Shown here in pieces: positions 42,987 to 52,312 of a stretch of DNA of 55,899 bases. A program made the position numbers and the translations under genes. The number at the start of each line of letters is the position of its first letter. Position 1 is the first letter of the stretch. Location: the IMG/VR virus record IMGVR_UViG_3300017991_000131, positions 1 to 55,899 of that record; one strand, given 5' to 3'. The stretch is from a virus. Below the pieces are notes generated by a model. The model was not told where the DNA came from. It saw only the letters and a program-made list of their open reading frames with translations, and did no database searches.

Positions 42987-45900
42987 ATGCCAGAGCCGTC
43001 CAAATCAGAAGTGCTTCACATGCAGTTCCAACTTGACACCAAAGACGTGATCAAGTCCATGGAGCATTTCAAGAAGGCAGCGAACAAATATCTCGGCGCG
43101 ATTGAGAAGAAGGAGAGGGATGTCTCCACGACGATGGGGAAGTACATCACGAAGCTGGGTAAAATTAAGCCCGCCTTCGCTCCCGCTCTCAAAGCGATGC
43201 AGGAGCTTGAAGACGATATAGCTAAAATCGACAAGCAGATGGCTACTGCCGACGCTAGGATGCGAGGAGCCAGCGAGGAAAAGGTAGCAGCGATACAAGA
43301 AGAGATTAGGGGCATTAAAGAACGAAAGAAAGAGAAATTGGACGAGCTTGGTAAGCTCGCCAAGGAGGCTAAGAAGGACATAGACATCGAAATGGTCACG
43401 GGTATAGACGCTGCCCGTGAGGCAGGTAAAGAGATAGCAAAACCTCTTGAACTCATTGCGAAGAAGGACTTGCCAGGGGCTGGGAAAGCGTTAGGGGGCC
43501 TCTTAAAGAAGAGCGGGAAGGGGTTCATGGCCATGGGCGAAATGAAGATGGACCCCAAGGCGAAACGTGGAATGATGGGAGGCATTGCTAGGGGGGCAGG
43601 TGGTCTGGCCAAAGGTCTTGGGCCTATAGTGAAAGTGCTCTCCAAGGCCGCACCATTCATAGGGTTGATGTCAGGCGCTGTGATGGGCCTCATGAAGATT
43701 TTCATGGACGCAGAATCAGCGGCCAAAGGATTTCACAAGGGTATACTAGAGACAACGAGCACGGCAGGTTACTTAAGCCGGAATTTAGGGGACGTGTCAG
43801 ACGCCTCTGAAGCGTTAGAAGCGGACCTTAAAGTAGTACGTGACGCGGCGATGGATTGGAGTAACGTCCAGTGGGGGATTTCCAAAGACACCGCTCAGGC
43901 GTTCATAAGTTCCCTGACAGCGGAGGGGGTGACTCTTCGCCGGTTAAGAGAGGAAACCGAGAGGGCGACGGCTGGTATCGATGAGATGGCTAATACGATC
44001 CAGATGTCCGTCGCCTACTCACGCGCTTTTGGGGTGAGCTTGAATGAGCTAAGCCAGCTTCAAGGTGAGTTGATGACTGAAGTAGGCATGGGCTTAGACA
44101 CCGTCAACACCAGTTTTCAAATGATGACGAGAGGAGCCGAAGAGGCGGGGATGGCCTCTAACAAATTCTTCGGACTCGTTAAAAGCTTCTCGGCTGATCT
44201 GTCGTTGTTCACGCTTCGCATGGCTGACTTAGTCAAGGTTATGACGGTGCTGGGCAAGACCATGAGTCCGCGCAATGCCCAACAATACCTTCAGACGATC
44301 ACTCAATTTTTCAAGGGCCAAGGATTGTTGGATCGGACCCGTGCCGTCATGCTCGGGGGAAAGAAGGAGGTAGGGGGGGTCCTCAAAGCTGACCTTGGAC
44401 GGAGGGTTGAGGGGATGCTTACCGATCTAGGCCCGGATATAGCTAAGGTGTTAGGCCCTGAAATAACTAAGGGTAAAACAGGAGACGTTGTTAAAGCGAT
44501 GGCGCAGTTCAGTGACAAGCTTACGGGCGCTCAACGAGAAGCCATACTCGATGCGACGATAATGCAAGGGAAATTAAATTCCGGGAACCTGATCGAAATA
44601 GCCTCTGCTTTGAAAGATGCTAGTCCAATAGCTGTGACACAAATCTTAGACAAGATCTCTCAGAAGAGGTTCGGCAAACCGATGTCCCAACTTGTGGGGC
44701 AACAGAAGATTGCGTTCGAGGCTATGACCGGTTTTAACGATGAGATGATCGATCAAAACCGGAAGGCGGCTGCCGGGGTTGAGCAGGTACAAATGGATTT
44801 GGCCTTCAAGATCGAGAGGTATCAGAAGGAGTCAGTGGGCAAGAGTGAGGAGCAACTCAAAGAGTTGCGTAAGCAGATAGGTATCACCGCTGTTGAAGAA
44901 ACTCTAATGAAGAATTTGGGTGTCACTTTAGAGAAGGACGGGGCCGCGAAAGAGGTCCGTGACGCCACGGCTTCAAAAATTTGGCACAGTATGGACGCTA
45001 AACAAAAGGATTTGATCAAAGGCGTCGAAGACCAAAGGAATTTTCAAAAAGAGATTGCTGACCATCAAGTTAGTATTGCGGAGAGGTTGGGGATCATAGC
45101 CGATTTCTTGTTGAACAAGCTCTATAACATCATGATGGGGGTGTGGCATTCTATAGGGGACATCTTCAAGTGGTTAGGAGACAAGTTCGGCAAGGTTGTT
45201 GGGCGTGGGGTGGAGGCCGAACGCGGTCAGCGTTTCAGAATGGCGGCCACAAGGGTGGGCGACCCAAGGATGACCAAAGCCTTGGAGGACTCCGAGGGTG
45301 ACATATGGAAAGCCAGGAACTTGATGATCGAGTCCATGGGGAAGGAGATGATAGCGGACCTCGAAGCGGGTAATAAGAAAGTACAAGAACTCTCCAAAGA
45401 CCTATGGGAACTACCGAAAGAAGAACGGGAAAAGCGTTTAAAGGAGTTGGAAGGGACAGAGTCAATTGCGGGGTATGTGGGTACCACGAAAGAAGAACTC
45501 TACAAGATGAGCAAGGAGATGGGTCCTGATTATCTCGTGTGGTACCTGGGTGAGATGAAGAAGGCGATTGCTGAGTCGGGGTTCGAGGGAGCCGGGGGCA
45601 AAACTAAAGCCACGGCCGAAACCAAGGCCGTAGCCAAAGCGGCTCCTTCCCCTCCTCCTGACGACGCGCCGGTCCCGAAAAAGGTTGCCGAAGAGGTGGC
45701 CAAGGAGGACTTGAAGGCTCAAGCGTCAACCAAGGATTCCGTGGATGCTGTAGGGGAGACCGTCGCGGCAGGGGCTAAAGAAACCATTAAGGGTGTAGAG
45801 GAGGTCAAGAAGGCTATCGACAAACCTTCGAGTGATCACAAGAAGGCGGTCACTGACTCCACTCTCGAAGCCATCCGCAAAGGGCTTTTTGAATATTACA

Positions 45901-46301
45901 TGTACTCCGCGTTTGAAGATCGAGCGATGGTGGCCGAAGGCATGAAGTCAGGGGCCTTTGATCCAACGACGTTTGGAGAGAAAGTTGCCGAAGGCGCGAC
46001 GAAGAAAGGAGACGTGGCAGACACAACGATTACGAGCCTTGTCGAAGCTAAAAGAGTGAAACCAGCGCAAGCTGGTGGCCTTGTTGCCAGTATAGTGGAT
46101 GGTAAGGCCACGTTATCCAGATTGCCTCCTGGGGAGGGGTGGACTCCTATAGGTGTTGGAGAGCGGATTCTTCCCGCTGGGGCTGGCGGGGGCGGCAGTG
46201 TGAAGGTCGAGTTGGCGTTGAAAGGCGATTTCGGCCGGTTTATCCAGGCTCGCGTCATCGAGGGCACGGCTCAGTTCGAGAAGAACAAACGTCTGCGTTG
46301 A
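42987..46301 (+). CDS. Tape measure protein
   Basis: 1104 residues; AAGGGT precedes the ATG. Long charged helices at the start (MQELEDDIAKIDKQMATADA), a Gly-rich hydrophobic block (about 195-242; GLGPIVKVLSKAAPFIGLMS), long amphipathic middle (FNDEMIDQNRKAAAGVEQVQ), low-complexity Lys/Ala region (about 870-960) and a C-terminal domain (AGGLVASIVDGKATLSRLPP). Known role: sets tail length and is released into the host; the hydrophobic block may act in membrane passage. At about 0.15 nm per residue the tail would be near 165 nm. Largest gene after the tube, as expected. Confidence 0.85.
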   Translation: MPEPSKSEVLHMQFQLDTKDVIKSMEHFKKAANKYLGAIEKKERDVSTTMGKYITKLGKIKPAFAPALKAMQELEDDIAKIDKQMATADARMRGASEEKVAAIQEEIRGIKERKKEKLDELGKLAKEAKKDIDIEMVTGIDAAREAGKEIAKPLELIAKKDLPGAGKALGGLLKKSGKGFMAMGEMKMDPKAKRGMMGGIARGAGGLAKGLGPIVKVLSKAAPFIGLMSGAVMGLMKIFMDAESAAKGFHKGILETTSTAGYLSRNLGDVSDASEALEADLKVVRDAAMDWSNVQWGISKDTAQAFISSLTAEGVTLRRLREETERATAGIDEMANTIQMSVAYSRAFGVSLNELSQLQGELMTEVGMGLDTVNTSFQMMTRGAEEAGMASNKFFGLVKSFSADLSLFTLRMADLVKVMTVLGKTMSPRNAQQYLQTITQFFKGQGLLDRTRAVMLGGKKEVGGVLKADLGRRVEGMLTDLGPDIAKVLGPEITKGKTGDVVKAMAQFSDKLTGAQREAILDATIMQGKLNSGNLIEIASALKDASPIAVTQILDKISQKRFGKPMSQLVGQQKIAFEAMTGFNDEMIDQNRKAAAGVEQVQMDLAFKIERYQKESVGKSEEQLKELRKQIGITAVEETLMKNLGVTLEKDGAAKEVRDATASKIWHSMDAKQKDLIKGVEDQRNFQKEIADHQVSIAERLGIIADFLLNKLYNIMMGVWHSIGDIFKWLGDKFGKVVGRGVEAERGQRFRMAATRVGDPRMTKALEDSEGDIWKARNLMIESMGKEMIADLEAGNKKVQELSKDLWELPKEEREKRLKELEGTESIAGYVGTTKEELYKMSKEMGPDYLVWYLGEMKKAIAESGFEGAGGKTKATAETKAVAKAAPSPPPDDAPVPKKVAEEVAKEDLKAQASTKDSVDAVGETVAAGAKETIKGVEEVKKAIDKPSSDHKKAVTDSTLEAIRKGLFEYYMYSAFEDRAMVAEGMKSGAFDPTTFGEKVAEGATKKGDVADTTITSLVEAKRVKPAQAGGLVASIVDGKATLSRLPPGEGWTPIGVGERILPAGAGGGGSVKVELALKGDFGRFIQARVIEGTAQFEKNKRLR

Positions 46302-46308
46302 GGGATAG

Positions 46309-47004
46309 ATGCCACGTATTCCGTCAGCAAACCCTGATTTCGACGAGCTACAGGTCCCCACCGAGAGTCCTAACTACTCCCACGGGCTTGAGCGGCGGAA
46401 GACCAATATCCCCATGGCGTTTCAGATAACAAGTCCGTTCAACAGTCGGAGGGTGCTTCTTCCGCACGCTCTCGTCATGCATGTCAATCCGGAGAGCCTC
46501 CAAGAGAACCACATCAAGAAGGTCGAACGTTTCCAGACCCGTGGTGGGTACGTAGAGCAACACTGGGGCGATGAGCTTTCGGACCTCAACTGCGACGGCT
46601 CTACCGGTGCTTTCATGAACATCTACACGGGGTTGTCGTCCGTGCTACGGCAGAAGACCATAGCCTGGGACCGTTACCGGGACCTCCACGACCTATACCG
46701 TAATAATGGGAGCGTCTACGACCCGTATGGGAATGTTGTGCTCCAAGGCCATGTGATGCTCATGTATGACCGGGGGACCTACTTGGGGTATTTCCGGTCG
46801 TTCGACGCCGAAGAGAGCGATGAACAACCTTTCGCGTTTCGCGTGTCGTGGGCGTTCAAGGTCGAAGAGGAGATTATGAGAATTCCTGGCCTGGGTGTTA
46901 ATCCAACACAAAGAGGTAAATACGACGCGAGCGCTAAATACTTCGGGAGCACTAATAACGTTAAGAAAATCGTTACCACCTCAGAACCAGAGGTTGGAGC
47001 ATGA
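46309..47004 (+). CDS. Tail/baseplate protein, paralogue of the C-terminal domain of 47001-48833
   Basis: 231 residues; GAGGGAT precedes the ATG. The core (HALVMHVNPESLQENHIKKV, YVEQHWGDELSDLNCDG, LHDLYRNNGSVYDPYGN, HVMLMYDRGTYLGYFRSFD) matches the C-terminal part of the next protein (LLVNPQSFRVSAEKL, IIEHWGDNQDTIEGSG, LWLIYKNNGGIYFPD, SVYLYYDGILYVGSFDTFN). In related phages, proteins here form the distal tail or hub. ATGA overlap with the next gene. A structural role is likely; no enzyme motif. Confidence 0.65.
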   Translation: MPRIPSANPDFDELQVPTESPNYSHGLERRKTNIPMAFQITSPFNSRRVLLPHALVMHVNPESLQENHIKKVERFQTRGGYVEQHWGDELSDLNCDGSTGAFMNIYTGLSSVLRQKTIAWDRYRDLHDLYRNNGSVYDPYGNVVLQGHVMLMYDRGTYLGYFRSFDAEESDEQPFAFRVSWAFKVEEEIMRIPGLGVNPTQRGKYDASAKYFGSTNNVKKIVTTSEPEVGA

Positions 47005-48833
47005 CGACAACTGAAAACTCAGAGCTAAAGACGTACCAGCAAATCGAACAGGAGGCCGACTTTTATCAGCCAGCCGTCTACGAATTGTTGAGTTTTTATC
47101 ATGCTCTCGCGCTCCACGAGGACCCTCTTGACGGTCAGTTCATTCCTCTAACGACGGTTCAGCCGTGGGAACAAGAGCGGACGTTGATGTTCGCTGTCGG
47201 TCTGATTCCACCTTCTTCTAACGTCACCGGCCGGTTGCTGGATCGTACAGCCACTATCCGCACCCTCGAAGAGCAAAACCTGGAAGAGCTACAACAGGAA
47301 AACCCGGATGTGAGTTCTTCTTCCACGGGAGATCTTCCAGGCGAGACGGGTGGTATTTCAACGAGAACGACGGAGCCTAATGGCCCAACGTCAACGTCAA
47401 ACAAGGACTTCTGGGTCCGGTATGTGGTGATGTGTAACCGACTAGGTTGTCAGCCGGAAGAGTTGGCACGTGTGATCCAGGCCGAGAGCGGCTGGAATCC
47501 GGCAGCGGGGGCCAAGAATAAGGACGGTAAGGTTACAGCCAAGGGTTTGATCCAATTCATCAAGTCAACGGCCACGGGTAAGAAGATAGGTATGACTCCG
47601 GAGCAGTGGGACAATATGGAGACCATGTCTCGGGAGGAACAGCTTACGTTCATAGAGCGTTTCTACAAAGGTCGGTCGAAAGGGAGAAACGCTTTCGAAC
47701 TCAAGGCCGTGACACTCGGGGGCTTCAACAACCCGGACGGTTCTATCTACCACGGTAACGCCAGAGAACCCGAATACAGGAACGCCAAGAGACAACGCTC
47801 AGCTTACCAGAGGAACAAAGCTCTAGATAAGCCGCCCCCGCCGAAGGGGTATCTCACTCCGGAGGACGTAGCCTTCCGTCTGGCGAAGAAACCGTTAAGA
47901 AAGAAGTACCGTTCCAAGATCAATCAAGCCAGACGTAAGCTTGGTATGGCGGTTGGGTACGAGCCGTTTCAGCCAGACGGTCGTAGTTCGGGTAAATGGG
48001 CAAAAGGAGGTTCCAGGAACGCTAACAAAGCGTTCAAGACGGCGTGGGCGGTGGCCAACAAGGACTTGAATCAGACAAACCTTGGGAAGGAGTTCATGCA
48101 CGCCCAGCGGGCGATGATCAATCAAACGCTTGACGCGCTGGACCAGATGGCCAAGACCCCGCCGCTGCGTCTTCTGGTCAACCCTCAGTCGTTCAGGGTA
48201 TCGGCCGAGAAGTTGATAGCCGACGGTGGTTGGGGCCGGAACGGTCATATCATCGAACACTGGGGCGACAACCAGGATACGATTGAGGGTTCCGGTAAGA
48301 TTGCCGCGTTCTATTCCTTGGACACGACGGAAGGTAATAGCCCTGGTCTCTCTCGTACGGCTCGGCAGTTCTCAGCCAGCTACCAGAACCTCCTGGCTTT
48401 GTGGCTTATTTACAAGAACAACGGTGGTATATATTTTCCCGATCCCCTTGCCGCCAGCAACTCTCACGCCAAGAATCTCTCGGTGTTAGGTTCTGTGTAC
48501 CTTTATTACGACGGGATTCTATACGTGGGGTCTTTTGACACGTTCAACCTCACCGAGGCCGACGCAGACCCGTTTACGTTGGAATACACATTCGCCTTTA
48601 CGGTGCGGGCTTGGTTCCTTCTCGATCATCTGGGCGATGATCAGTACACATACGGTCAAGGTCCTCCCGTTCCATCGTTGCCGACAGGTTCGGCTGATCC
48701 GCCCTTATCCACGGGTAACAACGAACAACCTGCCCCAGATGTGCCCCTACCCCCCGGAGTCGAAGAGGCGAGGATAGAAGAAGAGGCTTTCACTGGCGGC
48801 GGCGAGTTTGATTTTGATCTTGGAGACGTTTGA
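47001..48833 (+). CDS. Tail protein with lytic transglycosylase (SLT-like) domain
   Basis: 610 residues. Residues about 145-240 form a lysozyme-fold transglycosylase: ELARVIQAESGWNPAAGAKN with catalytic Glu162, then TAKGLIQFIKSTATGKKIG and LTFIERFYKGRSKG. Known role: cleaves the glycan strands of peptidoglycan so the tube can pass. The C-terminal domain (about 390-545) is paralogous to the whole preceding protein, so this looks like a fusion of that fold with the enzyme. Pro-rich acidic tail. ATGA and TGATG overlaps tie it to both neighbours. Likely at the tail tip. Confidence 0.85.
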   Translation: MTTTENSELKTYQQIEQEADFYQPAVYELLSFYHALALHEDPLDGQFIPLTTVQPWEQERTLMFAVGLIPPSSNVTGRLLDRTATIRTLEEQNLEELQQENPDVSSSSTGDLPGETGGISTRTTEPNGPTSTSNKDFWVRYVVMCNRLGCQPEELARVIQAESGWNPAAGAKNKDGKVTAKGLIQFIKSTATGKKIGMTPEQWDNMETMSREEQLTFIERFYKGRSKGRNAFELKAVTLGGFNNPDGSIYHGNAREPEYRNAKRQRSAYQRNKALDKPPPPKGYLTPEDVAFRLAKKPLRKKYRSKINQARRKLGMAVGYEPFQPDGRSSGKWAKGGSRNANKAFKTAWAVANKDLNQTNLGKEFMHAQRAMINQTLDALDQMAKTPPLRLLVNPQSFRVSAEKLIADGGWGRNGHIIEHWGDNQDTIEGSGKIAAFYSLDTTEGNSPGLSRTARQFSASYQNLLALWLIYKNNGGIYFPDPLAASNSHAKNLSVLGSVYLYYDGILYVGSFDTFNLTEADADPFTLEYTFAFTVRAWFLLDHLGDDQYTYGQGPPVPSLPTGSADPPLSTGNNEQPAPDVPLPPGVEEARIEEEAFTGGGEFDFDLGDV

Positions 48834-51800
48834 TGGCTCGTGGACCTTACCAGGGTACTTTTCTCCCCAATGTTCGGCCGACAATAGTCACGGCTCCAGA
48901 CGCTATTGTTTTCATTAATGGGGAACAGGAGGTGGTGAGTTGCCCGCAGTGCTCCAGGTCGTTTGATTTCAATAGGTATATCACGTCTATCCAGACAGAT
49001 TTGAGCGTGGAGAGTGTGCCGGGCAGCGCGTCTATACAGTTGTCGATTCCGAGGCACACTATAGACGACTTTTACTTTGACGGTACCGCGATCATTACCC
49101 CTATGATGGAAGTAGAGATCTATGCCAAGGGGTATTATCTGGTCGAAGGTATTCCGCAGTATTACCCGATCTTCTGGGGGATCATCACGGAGGTCACGGA
49201 CAACTACTCTGGCGGAGAGCACACGGTTAGCATCAGTTGTTCGGACATACTCAAGTGGTGGGAACTCTGTCAGATGAACATCAACCCTGCCTACACTGTC
49301 CCCGCTGGACAAAGAGGCAGGAACATGGGGCAGAACGTCTACGCCCAGACGAACCCCTACGACATTATTTTCTCCCTTGCTTTCCAGTCGTTCGGGGACA
49401 TCGTCGTGGGAACAGGATCTTTGAACCAGTTGGTAAAAGAAACGGCCCAACGGCCGGTGTTTGACGCTGCTTTGGCTGATTTGATGGGCTACTGGCAGCA
49501 ACGCTTCTCTCGCATGAGGAGTAATCTGGTTCTCTATGGGACTCAGGGCGTAGCAGTTCGCGGGGACACGCTCTACCAAGCCTATTCCCAGAGCAATCCA
49601 CCGGGCACCGTCCCAAAGAAGCGCTTTGCGTCTACGGCGGTAAGCTACGCCAACGGGGGGAACGATGGCGGTCAGATGGTATTCGACCCCACGTCCTCCA
49701 ATGTAGCCGCCTACCGGAACGTCTTTTCTCAAGCCGGGCAGGTAGATCTTTGGCAGTCTGAATTCCAGACGAAGTTAGAGTTGGCGAACGCTGCTAAGGA
49801 GGCCATAGGTTTCGAATTTTACATGGATGTGACAGGGGATATCGTCTTCAAGCCGCCTTTTTACAACCTCGACGTGTTGGGGAACAAGCCTGTCTCCTGG
49901 ATTCAGGATATTGATATTGAAAGCTGGGATTTCGGAGATTCGGAGTCAGAGGTAGTCACACAGATTATCCTACAAGGACAGTGGGGAGGCATTAACGACT
50001 ATGGGATGCCCGCCGACGTGACACCGTTCACATCTGTTACGGACTACCACCTATTGAGAAAGTACGGTTGGAGATCAAGGCCCCTCAATTCTGAGTTCAT
50101 GGGCAACGTCCATACCATGTTCTACCATGGCTTGGATTTGCTGGACAGGCTCAACTCTCGTCGTCATAGGGGGACGGTGACGATTCCGATGCGCCCTGAG
50201 TTGCGTATAGGGTTCCCTGTATATGTCGCCCCCAAGGATCAAGTCTGGTACCTGCAAGGTATAAGCCATAGTTTTTCGGCGGGAAGCCGGGCTATGACGA
50301 CTCTGAACCTGACGGCCAAGCGTTCCAAGTTCATCGCGCCTCGCGGGGTCGGAGTATTGAAGTTACAGAAGTTTTCCGGTGAAGCGGAAAAGAACAAGGC
50401 GGGGACTCCCGACTCCTTTCATTACAGTTCCCGGCAGCTATCCAAAAGCGGCGTGTTCAGTTTGGATGTCCGCAACGCCGCCTCCGTGCCGCCGACCGAA
50501 GAGGCTTTCAATTCTAAATCGGGAGACGACAACCCTTATGAACCCCTCATTCTACGGCACCCGAAAACTGGTCGAATCGTAGGCTATCCGAACGTGGTGA
50601 TGGCTTACACTCGGCCGTTCGCCCCGGCTGACATAAGTGATCAGGCGGGTGAGAAAAAGGGTGGCGCGAACAAGTATGTTCCAAAGGAGGCTCAGGCTCA
50701 GACCCAGTTAGCCAAGGATGCTTACGACGAGAGAATCCATCCGAAGTTTAAGGCAAATGATGAAGATGCGTTGACCGACAAGTACCTGAACAATCGTTAT
50801 CAATACGGTTTGAATTCCGCTGGTGTCTACATTTACGCCCACGACGCTTCTGCCAGAGGCGGCGCGATTAGCGAGATTCTAACACTACCGAAGAAGAACC
50901 TAAACGTCACGCCGAAGTCGGATTCTTCTTTGAATGTCCTTGCGTCTCAAACAGCCATGATACGTCCGGTGAGCGACGAAAGGGGGTTCGAGGTCATTGG
51001 CCATTACCGCTATGGCAGACGTGTCTCGTTGAAGGACGGCCGACTGATCACGAACGTGGACGCCAAAACTCAGAGCCGGGCCACGGTTGATGTGCAACTG
51101 GCGTTATCGGGCGGTATGCAGGAGATGTTAACAGCCGAGTCTCAAGGGTTGACCACGGTCCACACAGGTTATGCTAACCCGGCCGGAACTCTGACCACTC
51201 TGACTCCTGAGGAACGACAGAGCGCGGCCGTTCTGAACCCAGATAGCCGGGAACCGGAATTCGTTGATGTTGGGGACAACTTTGTCGATAACGCTCCTCT
51301 CGGGTCACAGCAAAATCAGGGTTCCCCCGAAGTCGAAGCCTCGCAATTGTCTCGGGCCTTAACTTTGATGGAGATGTCCGTCAAAGACGCTTCCACATAC
51401 AACAATGAGAACTGTGTTTGTCTTACAGGGCGACAAGATCTGGCTTTCATCAATTCCGGGTATCAAGTTAGAACTCTCACGGGAGGTTCGTCGGCCGAAG
51501 AAGAACAAACAGCCTTGTCCTCCTTGGAAGCGTTGGGCGGTCCGGTTAATAGCGGGGCGTCACAAGCTGCCGCCCGGAACGTCAATTCCTTGACGGCCCA
51601 GGTACGCACGGCGGAGGAAAGATTGGCCGAACTCGACCGGCGGCTAAACCAACCTGACGCTGATGTAGCCGCTATCACCAACGAACATCTGGATCAGCAA
51701 AGGGTGGTTAGAAGATTGAAGGTCCGCCTCACGGAGGCGGAAGAGAGATTAGAGGAGGTGCAGAGCAAGTATCAAACCGAGAATTCCATATTCGGGCAGT

Positions 51801-52312
51801 CCAGCACAGAACTGATCTCCAAGGTTGACCGGTTTCTAGTTGATCTCTACAAGAAACTCGATACTCCTCACCAGGAGTTTGAAAAGGCTATCCGAGGCGA
51901 CTACTTACCTAAGACTCCAAGAGTGGTTGCCACACAAGCCGAGGAGATTGAACGTCCGTCGCAGTTCGCCCCTCCCTTCTCTGCTCCTAACCGTTTCTCC
52001 TTGGGTGATCCAGAGGCCACTTCTGGGGCCATCGGAACTAACCGGGATAACATCTCGAAGTCATGGGAGGCGTTCGGCAAGAATCTCAGGAGCAACGCGA
52101 AGAAGTCTTCGTTGACAAAAGAGATCAGCCAGGATCAGGCCAGCATCCAACGCCTCACGCAAACCCGTGAACGTCTGGTCCAGCAATTGGAATCCGACGC
52201 TGTTGTGGTTGGCACTGATGTCCCCAAGGCCATTGAATCTATCGATGAAAGAATTGCCGAACTCCGCCAGGACGTGGCCAACAAACAACTTGAGCTAAGA
52301 ACTAACACCTGA
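48833..52312 (+). CDS. Baseplate hub protein with long coiled-coil extension
   Basis: 1159 residues from the ATG at 48833 (TGATG overlap). Residues 1-510 look like a gp27-type hub: SLSVESVPGSASIQLSIPRH-like strands, YPIFWGIITEVTDNYSGG, VSISCSDILKWWELCQMNIN, and PVYVAPKDQVWYLQGISHSF near the end of the domain. A CPQC pair lies at about residue 40. The rest is an unusual extension with disordered parts and two coiled coils (about 910-985, VRTAEERLAELDRRLNQPDA; about 1095-1158). Known role: hub trimer linking tube and spike. The extension may tie the hub to other baseplate parts. Confidence 0.7.
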   Translation: MARGPYQGTFLPNVRPTIVTAPDAIVFINGEQEVVSCPQCSRSFDFNRYITSIQTDLSVESVPGSASIQLSIPRHTIDDFYFDGTAIITPMMEVEIYAKGYYLVEGIPQYYPIFWGIITEVTDNYSGGEHTVSISCSDILKWWELCQMNINPAYTVPAGQRGRNMGQNVYAQTNPYDIIFSLAFQSFGDIVVGTGSLNQLVKETAQRPVFDAALADLMGYWQQRFSRMRSNLVLYGTQGVAVRGDTLYQAYSQSNPPGTVPKKRFASTAVSYANGGNDGGQMVFDPTSSNVAAYRNVFSQAGQVDLWQSEFQTKLELANAAKEAIGFEFYMDVTGDIVFKPPFYNLDVLGNKPVSWIQDIDIESWDFGDSESEVVTQIILQGQWGGINDYGMPADVTPFTSVTDYHLLRKYGWRSRPLNSEFMGNVHTMFYHGLDLLDRLNSRRHRGTVTIPMRPELRIGFPVYVAPKDQVWYLQGISHSFSAGSRAMTTLNLTAKRSKFIAPRGVGVLKLQKFSGEAEKNKAGTPDSFHYSSRQLSKSGVFSLDVRNAASVPPTEEAFNSKSGDDNPYEPLILRHPKTGRIVGYPNVVMAYTRPFAPADISDQAGEKKGGANKYVPKEAQAQTQLAKDAYDERIHPKFKANDEDALTDKYLNNRYQYGLNSAGVYIYAHDASARGGAISEILTLPKKNLNVTPKSDSSLNVLASQTAMIRPVSDERGFEVIGHYRYGRRVSLKDGRLITNVDAKTQSRATVDVQLALSGGMQEMLTAESQGLTTVHTGYANPAGTLTTLTPEERQSAAVLNPDSREPEFVDVGDNFVDNAPLGSQQNQGSPEVEASQLSRALTLMEMSVKDASTYNNENCVCLTGRQDLAFINSGYQVRTLTGGSSAEEEQTALSSLEALGGPVNSGASQAAARNVNSLTAQVRTAEERLAELDRRLNQPDADVAAITNEHLDQQRVVRRLKVRLTEAEERLEEVQSKYQTENSIFGQSSTELISKVDRFLVDLYKKLDTPHQEFEKAIRGDYLPKTPRVVATQAEEIERPSQFAPPFSAPNRFSLGDPEATSGAIGTNRDNISKSWEAFGKNLRSNAKKSSLTKEISQDQASIQRLTQTRERLVQQLESDAVVVGTDVPKAIESIDERIAELRQDVANKQLELRTNT

